25,331 nucleotides of DNA from JADLGF01 sp020849415 (GCA_033812595.1 JAPXTJ010000041.1:1-25331), one strand, 5' to 3'; shown: positions 7,697-15,980, numbered from the stretch's first letter. Program-made: numbers and translations. The notes: generated by a model not told the origin, from the letters alone.

Positions 7697-8599
7697 CTAG
7701 ACATCACGCAGGCTCGGATCGAGCGCATCGCGCAGCGCGTCGCCGAGCAGATTGAAGCCGAGGACGGTGATCGCAATCGCCAGACCGGGAAAGATTGCCA
7801 CATGCGGGGCACTTTCCATGTACTTGCGGCCGGTGCCGAGCATAGTGCCCCACGAGGGATCAGGCGGCTGCGTGCCGAGTCCGAGGAACGAGAGGGTCGC
7901 CTCGGCGAGGATGGCGGTGGAGAGGGCGAGCGTCGCCTGCACGATGATCGGCGCGGCCACATTCGGCAGCACGTAGCGCAGCATCAGCCGGCCCGAACCA
8001 GCGCCGACCACGCGGCCCGCCTCCAGGTACTGGTTCTGCATGATCACGATCGTCGGGCCACGCACGATTCGAGCGAAGTTTGGCGCGTAGACGATACCGA
8101 TCGCGATCATGGCGGTGCTGGTGCTCGGACCGAGCACGCCGGAAATGGCGATGATCAGAATCACGGCCGGGAAGGCGAGCATGATGTCGACGATTCGCTG
8201 CACCACGGCATCGACCGCGCCCATGAAGAAACCGCTCACGATGCCAACGGCGCTGCCGATCACCATCGCGATCCCGACCGCGATGCCGCCGACCTGCAGC
8301 GAAACGCGGGAGCCGTAGAGGATGCGGCTGAGGATGTCGCGGCCGAACTCATCCGTGCCCAGCCAGTTCGGCCGGCCCGGCGAAAGCAGGCGCGTTGCAT
8401 CCTGGGCGGTGGGGCTGAATGGCGCCAACAGGGGCGCGAAGATCGCGGCCAGAATCAGCAGGATGATGATCACCGCGCCGATCAGGCCGAGCGGCCGGCT
8501 CAGCACGTGCAGGATCGGATCGCGCCACCACGAGCGTGGTTTGCGGGCGGCGCGAAGATCGATGCTCTTCGCGTTGAGGATCGGTGCGGTCACGGCCAT
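7697..8599 (-). CDS. DppC/OppC-type ABC transporter permease
   Basis: The 300-residue membrane protein has the order of DppC-type permeases: a cytoplasmic N-terminus (SWWRDPILHVLSR), a first helix (GLIGAVIIILLILAAIFAPL), the HxLGTDxxGRD-like motif as NWLGTDEFGRDILSRI, and several further helices. The EAA loop contacting the ATPase is YLEAGRVVGAGSGRLM then RYVLPNVAAPI, and the protein ends in GDALRDALDPSLRDV. I chose ATG 8599 over a TTG at 8608 because AGAGG is ten bases from the ATG but only two from the TTG. It follows dppB-like by 24 bases and precedes the MaoC-like gene by 12, so transport and metabolism genes share a transcript. Confidence 0.92.
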   Translation of the reverse strand: MAVTAPILNAKSIDLRAARKPRSWWRDPILHVLSRPLGLIGAVIIILLILAAIFAPLLAPFSPTAQDATRLLSPGRPNWLGTDEFGRDILSRILYGSRVSLQVGGIAVGIAMVIGSAVGIVSGFFMGAVDAVVQRIVDIMLAFPAVILIIAISGVLGPSTSTAMIAIGIVYAPNFARIVRGPTIVIMQNQYLEAGRVVGAGSGRLMLRYVLPNVAAPIIVQATLALSTAILAEATLSFLGLGTQPPDPSWGTMLGTGRKYMESAPHVAIFPGLAIAITVLGFNLLGDALRDALDPSLRDV

Positions 8600-8623
8600 T
8601 GGGAACAAACCTCTGCGTTCATA

Positions 8624-9574
8624 TCAGCTGTACCGGATGCGCGGATCGCTGACCGCGTAGAGGAGATCGACCACGATGTTGATCAGGACGAACATGACGG
8701 CGATCAGCAGCACCCCGCCCTGAACGACCGGGTAATCGCGCTGGTTGATGGCGGTGAGGATCATCGATCCGAGCCCCGGCAGTCCGAAAATCTGCTCGAC
8801 CACCACCGATCCGCCGAGCAGGTGCCCAAGCTGCAGCCCGACGATCGTCACGACCGGGATCAGGGCGTTGCGAAACGCGTGACGCGCGATCACGATCCGC
8901 TCTTTCAGTCCCTTGGCGCGAGCGGTGCGGATGTAATCCTGATTCATCACTTCGAGCATGGCCGATCGGGTCATGCGCATGATGATCGCGATCAGGCTGC
9001 CGCTCATCGCCAGCACCGGTAACAGCATCTGCTCCAGATTGGCGCGGAGATCATCGAACGGACTGACCCAGATGATGGCGGGATACCACTGAAACTGGCG
9101 CGAGGCGAGCAACAAGAGGAGCAGCGCCAGCCAGAAGCTCGGCACGGACAGTCCGAGCAGGCCGATCACCTGGGCGAGCCAGGCGACAATGCCGTTGCGC
9201 CGGACCGCGGCGATGATGCCAAGCGGCACCGCGATCAGGGTCGAGAAGAGAATCGCCAGTAACGCCAGTTCGGCGGTGACCTGCAGCCGATCCCACATCA
9301 GCGGCCCGATCGGCTTGGCGGAGCGGAGCGACGATCCGAAGTCGAATCGAAGCACCGCGCCCATCCAGCTCAGGTACTGCTCGTGGACCGGCCGATCGAG
9401 CCCGAGCAGGCGCTGCATCGTCTCCCGCTGACCGGGTGTGAAGCTGTCCTCGGCCCCGATCATGCCGTCGACGACATCCCCCGGCAGGAATCGCATCAGC
9501 GAAAAAACCAGCAGGGAGATACCGAAAACGGTCGGAATCAGCAGCAACAACCGCCGAATGACGTAACTACTCAT
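8624..9574 (-). CDS. DppB/OppB-type ABC transporter permease
   Basis: The 316-residue permease starts MSSYVIRRLLLLIPTVFGIS, typical of DppB. It contains the family's periplasmic loop with RFLPGDVVDGMIG and LGLDRPVHEQYLSWMGAVL, and the EAA loop DYIRTARAKGLKERIV then HAFRNALIPVVT. Near the C-terminus are FGLPGLGSMILTAINQRDYP and DLLYAVSDPRIRYS. It pairs with the DppC-like protein to form the membrane channel. An in-frame ATG at 9586 would add four residues; neither start has an ideal ribosome binding site, and the upstream one abuts a heptanucleotide repeat that could form a hairpin with repeats at the end of the preceding gene. No ATPase gene is present in this unit. Confidence 0.92.
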   Translation of the reverse strand: MSSYVIRRLLLLIPTVFGISLLVFSLMRFLPGDVVDGMIGAEDSFTPGQRETMQRLLGLDRPVHEQYLSWMGAVLRFDFGSSLRSAKPIGPLMWDRLQVTAELALLAILFSTLIAVPLGIIAAVRRNGIVAWLAQVIGLLGLSVPSFWLALLLLLLASRQFQWYPAIIWVSPFDDLRANLEQMLLPVLAMSGSLIAIIMRMTRSAMLEVMNQDYIRTARAKGLKERIVIARHAFRNALIPVVTIVGLQLGHLLGGSVVVEQIFGLPGLGSMILTAINQRDYPVVQGGVLLIAVMFVLINIVVDLLYAVSDPRIRYS

Positions 9575-9586
9575 GGCCCTGCCCAT

Positions 9587-9711
9587 TGAGGCGTGAGGCG
9601 TGGGGCCGCAGGCGTGAGGAGTCAGGCATCGGTTGCGCCGACCTGGCAGGCAACGGCTGGCAATCAGTCACTACCATTCCTCACGCCTCACGCCTCACGC
9701 CTCACGCCTCA
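9587..9711. repeat. Heptanucleotide tandem repeats arranged as a long inverted repeat
   Basis: The spacer between the gamma-glutamyltransferase-like gene and dppB-like is built of a 7-bp unit. Four perfect TCACGCC copies plus TCA fill 9681-9711, and two complementary units (TGAGGCGTGAGGCGTG) fill 9587-9602. A 16-base arm can pair perfectly in three registers with the array, enclosing about 80 bases that contain one more partial copy near 9611-9620. The final TCA of the array is the complement of the stop codon of the upstream gene, and the other arm touches the ATG at 9586 of dppB-like. In the minus-strand transcript this would be a stable intercistronic stem. Confidence 0.85.
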
Positions 9712-11436
9712 GACTCCCATCGCGGTGGCGGGGCCGAACGGGGTGGCGCCGCCGTAGAAGAGACCGGTTTCCGGATCGATCATGATCCCGTTCGGACGCG
9801 CCAGCACCGATTGCGCGGCGGTTTCCTCGCGAATGAGGAGGTTGTGGCCGCGCCGCCGCAATCCTTCGAAGGCGGCTTCGGAGAATCGGGAATCGATCTC
9901 AACTGTCGCGTTCTCGGCGTGTACCCGGGGGGAGGCGATCGCCTGCTGCGGACGCATGCCGTGATCGAGCACGTTGACCAGGCACTGGAAAATGGCCGAG
10001 ATCACGCGCCGACCACCCGGCGCTCCGATCGCCATGAAGGGCGCTCCCTCCTTGAGCACGAGGGTCGGGGTGCCGGCGGTCATGATCCGCTTGCCGGGAC
10101 CGATGGTAACGATCGAACCCGGTTCCGGATCGAACCACATAACGCCGTTGTTCAGGAGCACGCCGGTGTCCTTCGCCACCACCGCCGACCCGAAGTGGGC
10201 GCCGAGGGTGGAGGTGCAGGAGACCATGTTGTGCTCGGCGTCGATGACATTGAAGTGGGTGGTCAGCCCATCACCGTTGATTGAAACGCGGCCACCGCCG
10301 GCGCCGGCCGGGGCGTTCGGCTGGAATGGCCAGGGATCGAGCGGCTCGACCTCAGGCGTCGCCCTGAGCGGATCGATACTCTCACGCCGGGCGGCGGCAT
10401 ACGCCTTGGAGATCATTCCTTCCGAAGGCACCGGGGCGAATTCGGGATCGCCGAGGTAGCGGAAGCGGTCGATGAAGGCCCGCCGTTGCGCCTCGATCAC
10501 GAGGTGGGTGGCGGTGGCCGTGCCATACCCGTAGTCGGCCAGGTAGTCGTTTTCGAGAATGTTGAGCGCCTCGACCACCGTCGGGCCGCCGTTGTTGTGC
10601 GGCGATTGCACGATTTGATAGCCGTGATAGTCATTGAGCGGAACATCGTCATAGAAACGGGGTTTGTAGGCGGCGAGATCGTCGTAGGTCAGCACGCCGC
10701 CGTTCGCCTTCATATCGTCGGCGATTTTCTGGGCGGTCTCCCCGGTGTAGAAACCGGCGGCGCCCTTTTCGGCGATCAGTCGCAGGGTGCGGCCGAGGTC
10801 CTTCTGGATCAATCTGTCCGGACGCTCCATGTAGGAACCGGCGACGAGCAAATTGCCGTCGGGCCGGAAAAAGGTGCGGATCGATTCGGGGAACCGGCGC
10901 AACCGCGCACTTTGCATCGCGAAGACGTGGGAAACGTACCAGTCGAGTTCCCAGCCCTCTTCGGCCAGCCGGATCGCCGGCGCCATCACCTGGGCGAGAG
11001 GGAGCCGCCCCCAGCGCTCGTGCGCGGCGCAGAGCGCGGCCGGAGTGCCCGGCACCGCCGATGCGAGGTAACCGGTGTTGTTCGCGTCGTTTTTCGTTGC
11101 GCGCCACTGATACACGCCGGACCGCTCCGACTGATCGGCCAGTTCGAAGAGATCGGGCGATATCGCCGCCGGCAACGGGCCGGTGCCATCGATCACGTGG
11201 TTGCGGCCGGTTTTCGCGTCGTGCGCAACCAGCACTGCGATGGCGCCGACGCCGCTGTTGAAGGGCTCGACCACCCCGATCGCGAAGCCGATCGCCACGG
11301 CAGCATCGAAGGCATTGCCACCCTGACGGAGGACTTCGACGCCGGCTTCGGCGGCGAGCGGGTGCATCGCCCCGACCGCGCCCCTGGTCGAAACCACCTC
11401 CGATTTCGTGATATTGATGACGCTTTTCTTCGACAT
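9709..11436 (-). CDS. Gamma-glutamyltransferase-like Ntn hydrolase, paralogue 1
   Basis: The 575-residue protein has the gamma-glutamyltransferase fold pattern: MHPLAAEAGVEVLRQGGNAF DAA near 24-46, AVPGTPAALCAAHERWGRLP (127-146), DDLAAYKPR (252-260), and the autoprocessing site TTHFNVID with nucleophile T392. LLNNG (427-431) and the oxyanion-type APGGRR follow. Residues that bind the gamma-glutamyl group in E. coli GGT are changed: the DxRE arginine region reads IDGTGPLP, N411 is Gly, Q430 is Gly, D433 is Trp, and the S462-S463 pair reads TA. I therefore expect a different amide substrate. There is no signal peptide, so it is probably cytoplasmic, unlike most bacterial GGTs. The ATG at 11436 with AAGGAG eleven bases upstream is preferred to an extended start at 11484. 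The stop codon forms part of a heptamer repeat. Confidence 0.9.
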   Translation of the reverse strand: MSKKSVINITKSEVVSTRGAVGAMHPLAAEAGVEVLRQGGNAFDAAVAIGFAIGVVEPFNSGVGAIAVLVAHDAKTGRNHVIDGTGPLPAAISPDLFELADQSERSGVYQWRATKNDANNTGYLASAVPGTPAALCAAHERWGRLPLAQVMAPAIRLAEEGWELDWYVSHVFAMQSARLRRFPESIRTFFRPDGNLLVAGSYMERPDRLIQKDLGRTLRLIAEKGAAGFYTGETAQKIADDMKANGGVLTYDDLAAYKPRFYDDVPLNDYHGYQIVQSPHNNGGPTVVEALNILENDYLADYGYGTATATHLVIEAQRRAFIDRFRYLGDPEFAPVPSEGMISKAYAAARRESIDPLRATPEVEPLDPWPFQPNAPAGAGGGRVSINGDGLTTHFNVIDAEHNMVSCTSTLGAHFGSAVVAKDTGVLLNNGVMWFDPEPGSIVTIGPGKRIMTAGTPTLVLKEGAPFMAIGAPGGRRVISAIFQCLVNVLDHGMRPQQAIASPRVHAENATVEIDSRFSEAAFEGLRRRGHNLLIREETAAQSVLARPNGIMIDPETGLFYGGATPFGPATAMGV

Positions 11437-11467
11437 GGAACGGGTGACTCCTTGTCTTCCCGAGGGA

Positions 11468-11498
11468 ATCACCGTCCGGCACAACGCCGGACGGTGAT
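11468..11498 (-). promoter_or_regulatory. Perfect 13-bp intercistronic hairpin
   Basis: ATCACCGTCCGGC (11468-11480) and its exact complement GCCGGACGGTGAT (11486-11498) enclose a five-base loop. It lies between the stop of the binding-protein gene and the start of the gamma-glutamyltransferase-like gene. No T-run follows on the minus strand, so it fits an RNase barrier or partial attenuator better than a full terminator. Such elements often keep binding-protein mRNA more abundant than the rest of a transport operon. Confidence 0.8.
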
Positions 11499-11512
11499 CC
11501 GCGCGCTGCTGG

Positions 11513-13081
11513 TTACTCCTGGATCCAGGAACGGACGATCGCCTTGCGCATGGCGGTGAATTCGGGTTCGTACCCTTGCACCCGCGTTCGGAGCCCTTCG
11601 ATGTTCAGCGCGTTGTAGGCGTACTGGTAAGGGGCGCCCCGGTCCCACATCATCTGCTGAATCTCGTCGAGCTGCGCTTTCAGGGCGACGGAGTCGACCG
11701 TGGCGCGCGCTTCGTCGAGCTTGGCATCGACCTCCGCATCCTCGAATCCGTACACATTGCCGCTGCCGGTGCTGTGGAAGTGGTTGAAGAGGTAATCGAC
11801 CGGATCGGCGATGAAGGTCTGGCCGACGACGATCGCCTGGAAGTTCCGGTCCACCAGATCGGCGAAGTAGGCGCCGTACTCCATTTGCAGGACCTCGGCG
11901 TTGACGCCGATCTCCGCCCAGTTTTCCTTGGCGACGAGCGCGATCGCAACCTGTTCGGGCCGCGAGCACTTGATCTCGATCGTGAGATCGGACACGCCCG
12001 CTTCGACCAGGAGCGCCTTGGCGCCTTCGACGTCGCGCGCGGCGTACCAGGCGGGGAGCTTATCGAGCGCAATGGACCAGTCACCCTGACCAGCAGGGAT
12101 GAAACCGGTCAACTCCGCCGCGCCGAAGCGGGCTTTCTCGATCATGTCCTGTCGGTCGGTCGCCATGTCGAGCGCCTTGCGCACGCGGGAATCGGCGAGG
12201 GGTCCTTCCACCACCCGCAGGCGCGTTCCCATCATGTAGGCCTTCTGGCTCTCGATGATGGTGACATTCTCGTCGTCAGCGAGGCGGGCGGCCGCTTCGG
12301 CGTAGAGATCGACGTAGTCCGCCTGCCCCGAGCGAATCCAGGCGACGCGGGTGTCTTCTTCCACCATCAGCTTGAAGATCAGTTCATCGACGTACGGAAG
12401 ATCCTGGTTCCAGTAGTTCGGGTTCTTGACGAAGCGGATGTAATCGCCGCTGACGATCTCGCCGACCGTAAAGGGGCCGGTGCCGTTATGGACGTTGCGG
12501 AGATCGCCGTTGTCGGTCGAACCGGCTTTGATGATCTGGCTCGGTCCACCCGTGCCGAGAATGACCGGCAGGGAGAGTTTCGGCACCGAGGTGGTGATCA
12601 CCACCGTGGCGTCATCAACCGCAGTGACGGAATCGATCGTCGCGACCGTGGTGCGGCCAGAGGCGGCGTTGTCGGGATTGAGCACGCGTTCGAGCGAGTA
12701 GACGACGTCGGCCGCGACGAACGGGCTGCCGTCGTGCCAGGTCACACCCTGCCGCAGGTGGAAGGTGAATGTCTGATTCGCGTCATCAACCTCGAACGAT
12801 TCGGCCAGGCATGGTTGCGGCTGGAGATTGGCATCGAGCTGGAGCAGGTTCTCGTAGACGAACTGGGTGGCCTGACGGGCGGCGAAGAGCCCGTTCAAAT
12901 GCGGTTCGAGATCGACCCAGTCGGCCTCGGTCACGAGTGTGATCGTGCCGCCGCTCACCGGGTCCTGGGCGACCGCCTGGCTGAGCAGCCAGTTCGGCGC
13001 CAGGAAGCCACCCGCGGCGGCGGCTCCGCCGGCCTTGAGGAGATGGCGGCGCGACAGGTGAATCGTGCGATCGTTCGACAT
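11513..13081 (-). CDS. Peptide/nickel-type ABC transporter substrate-binding protein with Tat signal
   Basis: The 522-residue protein belongs to the SBP_bac_5 family (DppA/OppA type). It opens with a twin-arginine signal: SRRHLLKAGG (10-19), a hydrophobic stretch, and a likely AVA cleavage site after residue 38. No lipobox cysteine is present. Family blocks include FVYENLLQLDANLQPQPCLA, the signature FHLRQGVTWHDGSPFVAADV, and GTGPFTVGEIVSGDYIRFVK then NPNYW. The ATG at 13081 follows a strong GGAAGGAGAA ribosome binding site. It lies between the two gamma-glutamyltransferase-like genes and should deliver substrate to the DppB/DppC-like pair downstream. Fold and role are clear; ligands in this family range from peptides to sugars, opines and glutathione, and the sequence does not say which. 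Confidence 0.93.
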   Translation of the reverse strand: MSNDRTIHLSRRHLLKAGGAAAAGGFLAPNWLLSQAVAQDPVSGGTITLVTEADWVDLEPHLNGLFAARQATQFVYENLLQLDANLQPQPCLAESFEVDDANQTFTFHLRQGVTWHDGSPFVAADVVYSLERVLNPDNAASGRTTVATIDSVTAVDDATVVITTSVPKLSLPVILGTGGPSQIIKAGSTDNGDLRNVHNGTGPFTVGEIVSGDYIRFVKNPNYWNQDLPYVDELIFKLMVEEDTRVAWIRSGQADYVDLYAEAAARLADDENVTIIESQKAYMMGTRLRVVEGPLADSRVRKALDMATDRQDMIEKARFGAAELTGFIPAGQGDWSIALDKLPAWYAARDVEGAKALLVEAGVSDLTIEIKCSRPEQVAIALVAKENWAEIGVNAEVLQMEYGAYFADLVDRNFQAIVVGQTFIADPVDYLFNHFHSTGSGNVYGFEDAEVDAKLDEARATVDSVALKAQLDEIQQMMWDRGAPYQYAYNALNIEGLRTRVQGYEPEFTAMRKAIVRSWIQE

Positions 13082-13155
13082 GGTGCGGTTCTCCTTCCTC
13101 TCGGTGAATGCTGATGTCCGTTGACCCCGGAAGTTGCGGCGCCGGAATCCGACGA

Positions 13156-14883
13156 CTACTCGATGCCGACCGCCGTGGCCGGCCCGATGTGAACCACGCC
13201 GGCACGCAGGAGCCCGGCTTCATGGTCGACAACCACCGCGTTCGGGCGCGCGAAGGCGATCCGGGCGGCGGTCGTTTCCTGCGGCGTCAGCACGTGGCCG
13301 ATCGCTTCGAGTCCGGAGATTGAGGCGGCGGGAATCCGGGTGTCGTATTCGACCCTGGCTCCCTCCGTGTGGACGCGGGGCGCGGTGATCGCCGCCTGCG
13401 GTCCCATGCCGTAATCGAGGATGTTCAGGAGGACCTGCGCCACGGCCGTGATGACGCGGCGGCCGCCCGGCGAACCGATGGCGACTTTCGGCTGTCCATC
13501 CTGCAGGACGAGGGTGGGGGAACCGGCGGTCATCAGCCGCTTACCGGGACCCACGGACACCAACGATCCCGGTTCAGGATCGAACCACATCACGCCGTTG
13601 TTCAGAACGACGCCGGTTCCCGCCGGCACCACTCCCGAACCGAATGGCGATCCAAGGGTGGAGACGCAGGCGACCATATTCCGATCGCCGTCGATGACGG
13701 TGAAGTTGGTGGTGGCTCCCTCGCCGATCCGTTCGCTGCCGGGAATGACCGGCGTCCCCGAGGCGGCCTGAAACGGCCAGGGATCACCGGCCCCTTCGTT
13801 CGGCGTGGCGCGATTCGGATCGATCCCGGTGCGACGATGCGCGGCGTAGCCGTCCGAAACCAGGCCTTCGAGGGGAACCGGCGCGATCGTGGGGTCTCCA
13901 AGGTGCGCGAAGCGATCCTGGAACGACCGCCGCTGCGCCTCGATGATCAGGTGGAGCGCCTGGCTCGAAAGGAATCCGAGCGCCGAGAGATCGTCATGTT
14001 CGAGGATCTTCAGGGTTTCGATAACGGTCGGGGATCCGTTGTTCACCGGAGATGCGATCAATTCGCAATTGCGCCAGGGCACCCGCAGCACCGATTCATG
14101 AACGTGGGCGGAATACGCGGCGAGATCCGCCTCGGTCAACAATCCGCCGTGAGCGGCCATATCGGCCGCGATCAAGCGCGCGGTTTCGCCCTTGTAGTAG
14201 CCATCGGCGCCATTCCGGGCGATCCGGCGCAACGTTTCGGCGAGTTCCGGCTGCACGAGACGATCCTGCTCGCCGCCGATGACGGGCGCGGCCAGTGGCG
14301 AGCCGTCCGGACGCGTGAAAATGCGTTTGAGTTCCGGGAACGGCCAAACCCGGTGCGCTTCCATCGCAATGACCAGGGCGATGTACCAATGGAGCAGCGC
14401 CCCCTCTTCGGCCAGCCGGATAGCGGGCGCCATCACGACCTCGCGCGGCAGTTTTCCGTAGCGTTCATGGGCGGTCAGCAGGCAGGATGGAGTGCCAGGC
14501 ACGGCGGGCGAGAGGTAGCCGGTGTGATTGGCGTCGTCCTTCGTCGCCCGCCAGCCGTACCCGCCTCGACGTTGATCTTCGCCGAGCAGGGTGAACACGC
14601 CGGGGTGAATCGCGGAGGGCAGGGGGCTTGTACCGTCGATCGCAACCGCTTTTCCGGAGGCGGAATCGTAGGCAACCATGACGGCGATGCCGCCGAGGCC
14701 ACTGTTGAACGGCTCGACCACACCAATGGCAAAACCGGTGGCAACGGCGGCGTCGATGGCGTTGCCGCCCAGTTCCAGCATCTCGATGCCGGCTTCAGCC
14801 GCCAGGGGGTGCATGGCGGCGACGATGCCGCGCTTCGAGACAACCTCGGTTTTGTCCAGCATCAGTTCGCTGCGTGTTCGCAT
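13156..14883 (-). CDS. Gamma-glutamyltransferase-like Ntn hydrolase, paralogue 2
   Basis: This 575-residue protein is exactly as long as its paralogue two genes downstream and close to it over its whole length, for example shared MAPAIRLAEEG, NNGVMWFDPEPGS and PGKR-MTAG blocks. The processing site is ATTNFTVID with nucleophile T391; the residue after the two threonines is asparagine instead of the usual histidine. The same gamma-glutamyl-binding residues are lost as in paralogue 1 (IDGTSPLP in place of the arginine motif; STLGSPFG, LLNNGVMWF and MTAGSP in the pocket), while SPGGRR is kept. There is no signal peptide. The ATG at 14883 has GGGAG upstream and lies 16 bases after the lacI-type stop. 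Tandem duplication with divergence suggests two related substrates or a two-subunit enzyme; both are inference. Confidence 0.9.
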   Translation of the reverse strand: MRTRSELMLDKTEVVSKRGIVAAMHPLAAEAGIEMLELGGNAIDAAVATGFAIGVVEPFNSGLGGIAVMVAYDSASGKAVAIDGTSPLPSAIHPGVFTLLGEDQRRGGYGWRATKDDANHTGYLSPAVPGTPSCLLTAHERYGKLPREVVMAPAIRLAEEGALLHWYIALVIAMEAHRVWPFPELKRIFTRPDGSPLAAPVIGGEQDRLVQPELAETLRRIARNGADGYYKGETARLIAADMAAHGGLLTEADLAAYSAHVHESVLRVPWRNCELIASPVNNGSPTVIETLKILEHDDLSALGFLSSQALHLIIEAQRRSFQDRFAHLGDPTIAPVPLEGLVSDGYAAHRRTGIDPNRATPNEGAGDPWPFQAASGTPVIPGSERIGEGATTNFTVIDGDRNMVACVSTLGSPFGSGVVPAGTGVVLNNGVMWFDPEPGSLVSVGPGKRLMTAGSPTLVLQDGQPKVAIGSPGGRRVITAVAQVLLNILDYGMGPQAAITAPRVHTEGARVEYDTRIPAASISGLEAIGHVLTPQETTAARIAFARPNAVVVDHEAGLLRAGVVHIGPATAVGIE

Positions 14884-14899
14884 GATTGCTCCCGATCGA

Positions 14900-15925
14900 T
14901 CAGGCTGAAACGGCCTGGCAGGATTCGCGGATGACCAGGGTGGTCGGGACGAAGATCTGCTGGTGCTCGACCTGGTCGGCGTTGCGGATTCGTTCGAGCA
15001 ACCGGTTCGCCGCCAGTTCCCCGATCCGCTCGAAGGGACGGCTGATCACGGTCACGGGCGGATTGCCGTGGCGGAAGAGATCGACATCGTCGAGGCAGAT
15101 CAGGGAGAGGTCGTCCGGTACCCGCGCGCCGCGTTCTCTTAACGCCTGGAGCACGCCGACGCCGATCTGGTTACCGGCAGCGAGCAGGGCGGTGGGTGGA
15201 TCGGCCTGATCGAGCAGGCGAGCGCAACTCTCTGCTCCGAAATCCTGCAGAAAACTGCCGACGAATGTGTCCGATTCGCGCGGTTCGAGCCCCGCCTCGC
15301 GCATGGCCAGGGTGAAGGCGCGGAGTCGTTCGCGGCCCGGCCGGATCGTGAGCGCGCCGCCGATGTAGCCGATGCGCCGGTGACCGAGCGATTTCAGGTA
15401 GGTGATCGCGTCGCGGGTACCGGAGAGGTAATCCGTCAGAACGGCGTCGGTCGCGGTCCCTTCCATTTCGCGGTCGAGCAATACTATTGGCTTCGATGTC
15501 TTGCGGACCTCTGCGATGAGCGCTGGACTCGATTCCTCCGAGATGGCGAGGATGAAGCCATCGACCCGGCGGCTGCGGAGCGTGGCGAGTTGGTGGGCGT
15601 CCCGCTCCGGATCGTGGCTCGATGTCGAGAGAAGCAGGGTGTAGTTCTGCTGGCGGAGCACGTTGTCGACCCCTTGCGCCATAGTCGAGAAGACCGTGTC
15701 GACGAGATCGCGAATGATGAATCCGACGGTGAAGGTCGCCTGGGTGCGGAGTGAGCGGGCGATCGGATCGGGCTCGTAGCCGATCTCGTTGACGATGGCG
15801 AGGACGCGGTCGCGCACAGCGGGCCGCACATTGGCCGAGTTGTTGAGCACCCGGGAGACAGTCGCGACCGAAACATTGGCCCGTTGCGCGATCTCCTTGA
15901 TGGTGGCTCCGGCGTCGCCTGGCAT
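14900..15925 (-). CDS. LacI-family transcriptional regulator, first gene of the nine-gene unit
   Basis: The 341-residue protein has a standard LacI helix-turn-helix, TIKEIAQRANVSVATVSRVL (8-27), a hinge YEPDPIARSLR (50-60), and a periplasmic-binding-protein-like effector domain (VGFIIRDLVDTVFSTMAQGV, then RRVDGFILAISEES, GHRRIGYIGG, PTALLAAGNQIGVGVLQALR, LSLICLDDVDLF). The length is normal. It is the promoter-proximal gene and is followed after 16 bases by the second gamma-glutamyltransferase-like gene. A strong promoter with a LacI-type palindrome over the expected transcription start lies about 40-80 bases upstream, which points to negative autoregulation. The effector is probably a pathway substrate or product; LacI-type effectors are mostly sugars or nucleosides, so the association with amide hydrolases is unusual. 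Confidence 0.92.
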   Translation of the reverse strand: MPGDAGATIKEIAQRANVSVATVSRVLNNSANVRPAVRDRVLAIVNEIGYEPDPIARSLRTQATFTVGFIIRDLVDTVFSTMAQGVDNVLRQQNYTLLLSTSSHDPERDAHQLATLRSRRVDGFILAISEESSPALIAEVRKTSKPIVLLDREMEGTATDAVLTDYLSGTRDAITYLKSLGHRRIGYIGGALTIRPGRERLRAFTLAMREAGLEPRESDTFVGSFLQDFGAESCARLLDQADPPTALLAAGNQIGVGVLQALRERGARVPDDLSLICLDDVDLFRHGNPPVTVISRPFERIGELAANRLLERIRNADQVEHQQIFVPTTLVIRESCQAVSA

Positions 15926-15960
15926 GGTTGGTCGGCCTTTGCGTGCGAATGGATTGATAA

Positions 15961-15975
15961 CGTTTTCTGAAAACG
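15961..15975. promoter_or_regulatory. Palindromic operator, probably for the LacI-type regulator
   Basis: CGTTTTCTGAAAACG is a perfect palindrome around a single central base. Its position coincides with the transcription start expected from the minus-strand promoter at 15981-16009. Length, symmetry and AAAACG half-sites are like LacI-family operators, although the usual central CG is absent. Binding by the adjacent regulator is inferred from position. Confidence 0.6.
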
Positions 15976-15980
15976 ATTAC

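Noticed and set aside
7631..9022. A 463-codon plus-strand frame opposite the two permease genes
   Set aside because: Its predicted protein is a hydrophilic run of His, Asp, Arg and Gln, the mirror image of membrane-protein codons; the minus-strand permeases are certain.
9587..9711. Possible CRISPR array
   Set aside because: The repeat unit is only 7 bp and contiguous, with no unique spacers and no cas genes nearby.
11576..14934. Very long open frames (over 500 codons) on the plus strand, opposite the binding-protein and second GGT-like genes
   Set aside because: They are antisense to genes with clear family motifs, and their predicted proteins are rich in His, Arg, Asp and Gly without motifs, as expected from the mirror of high-GC codons.
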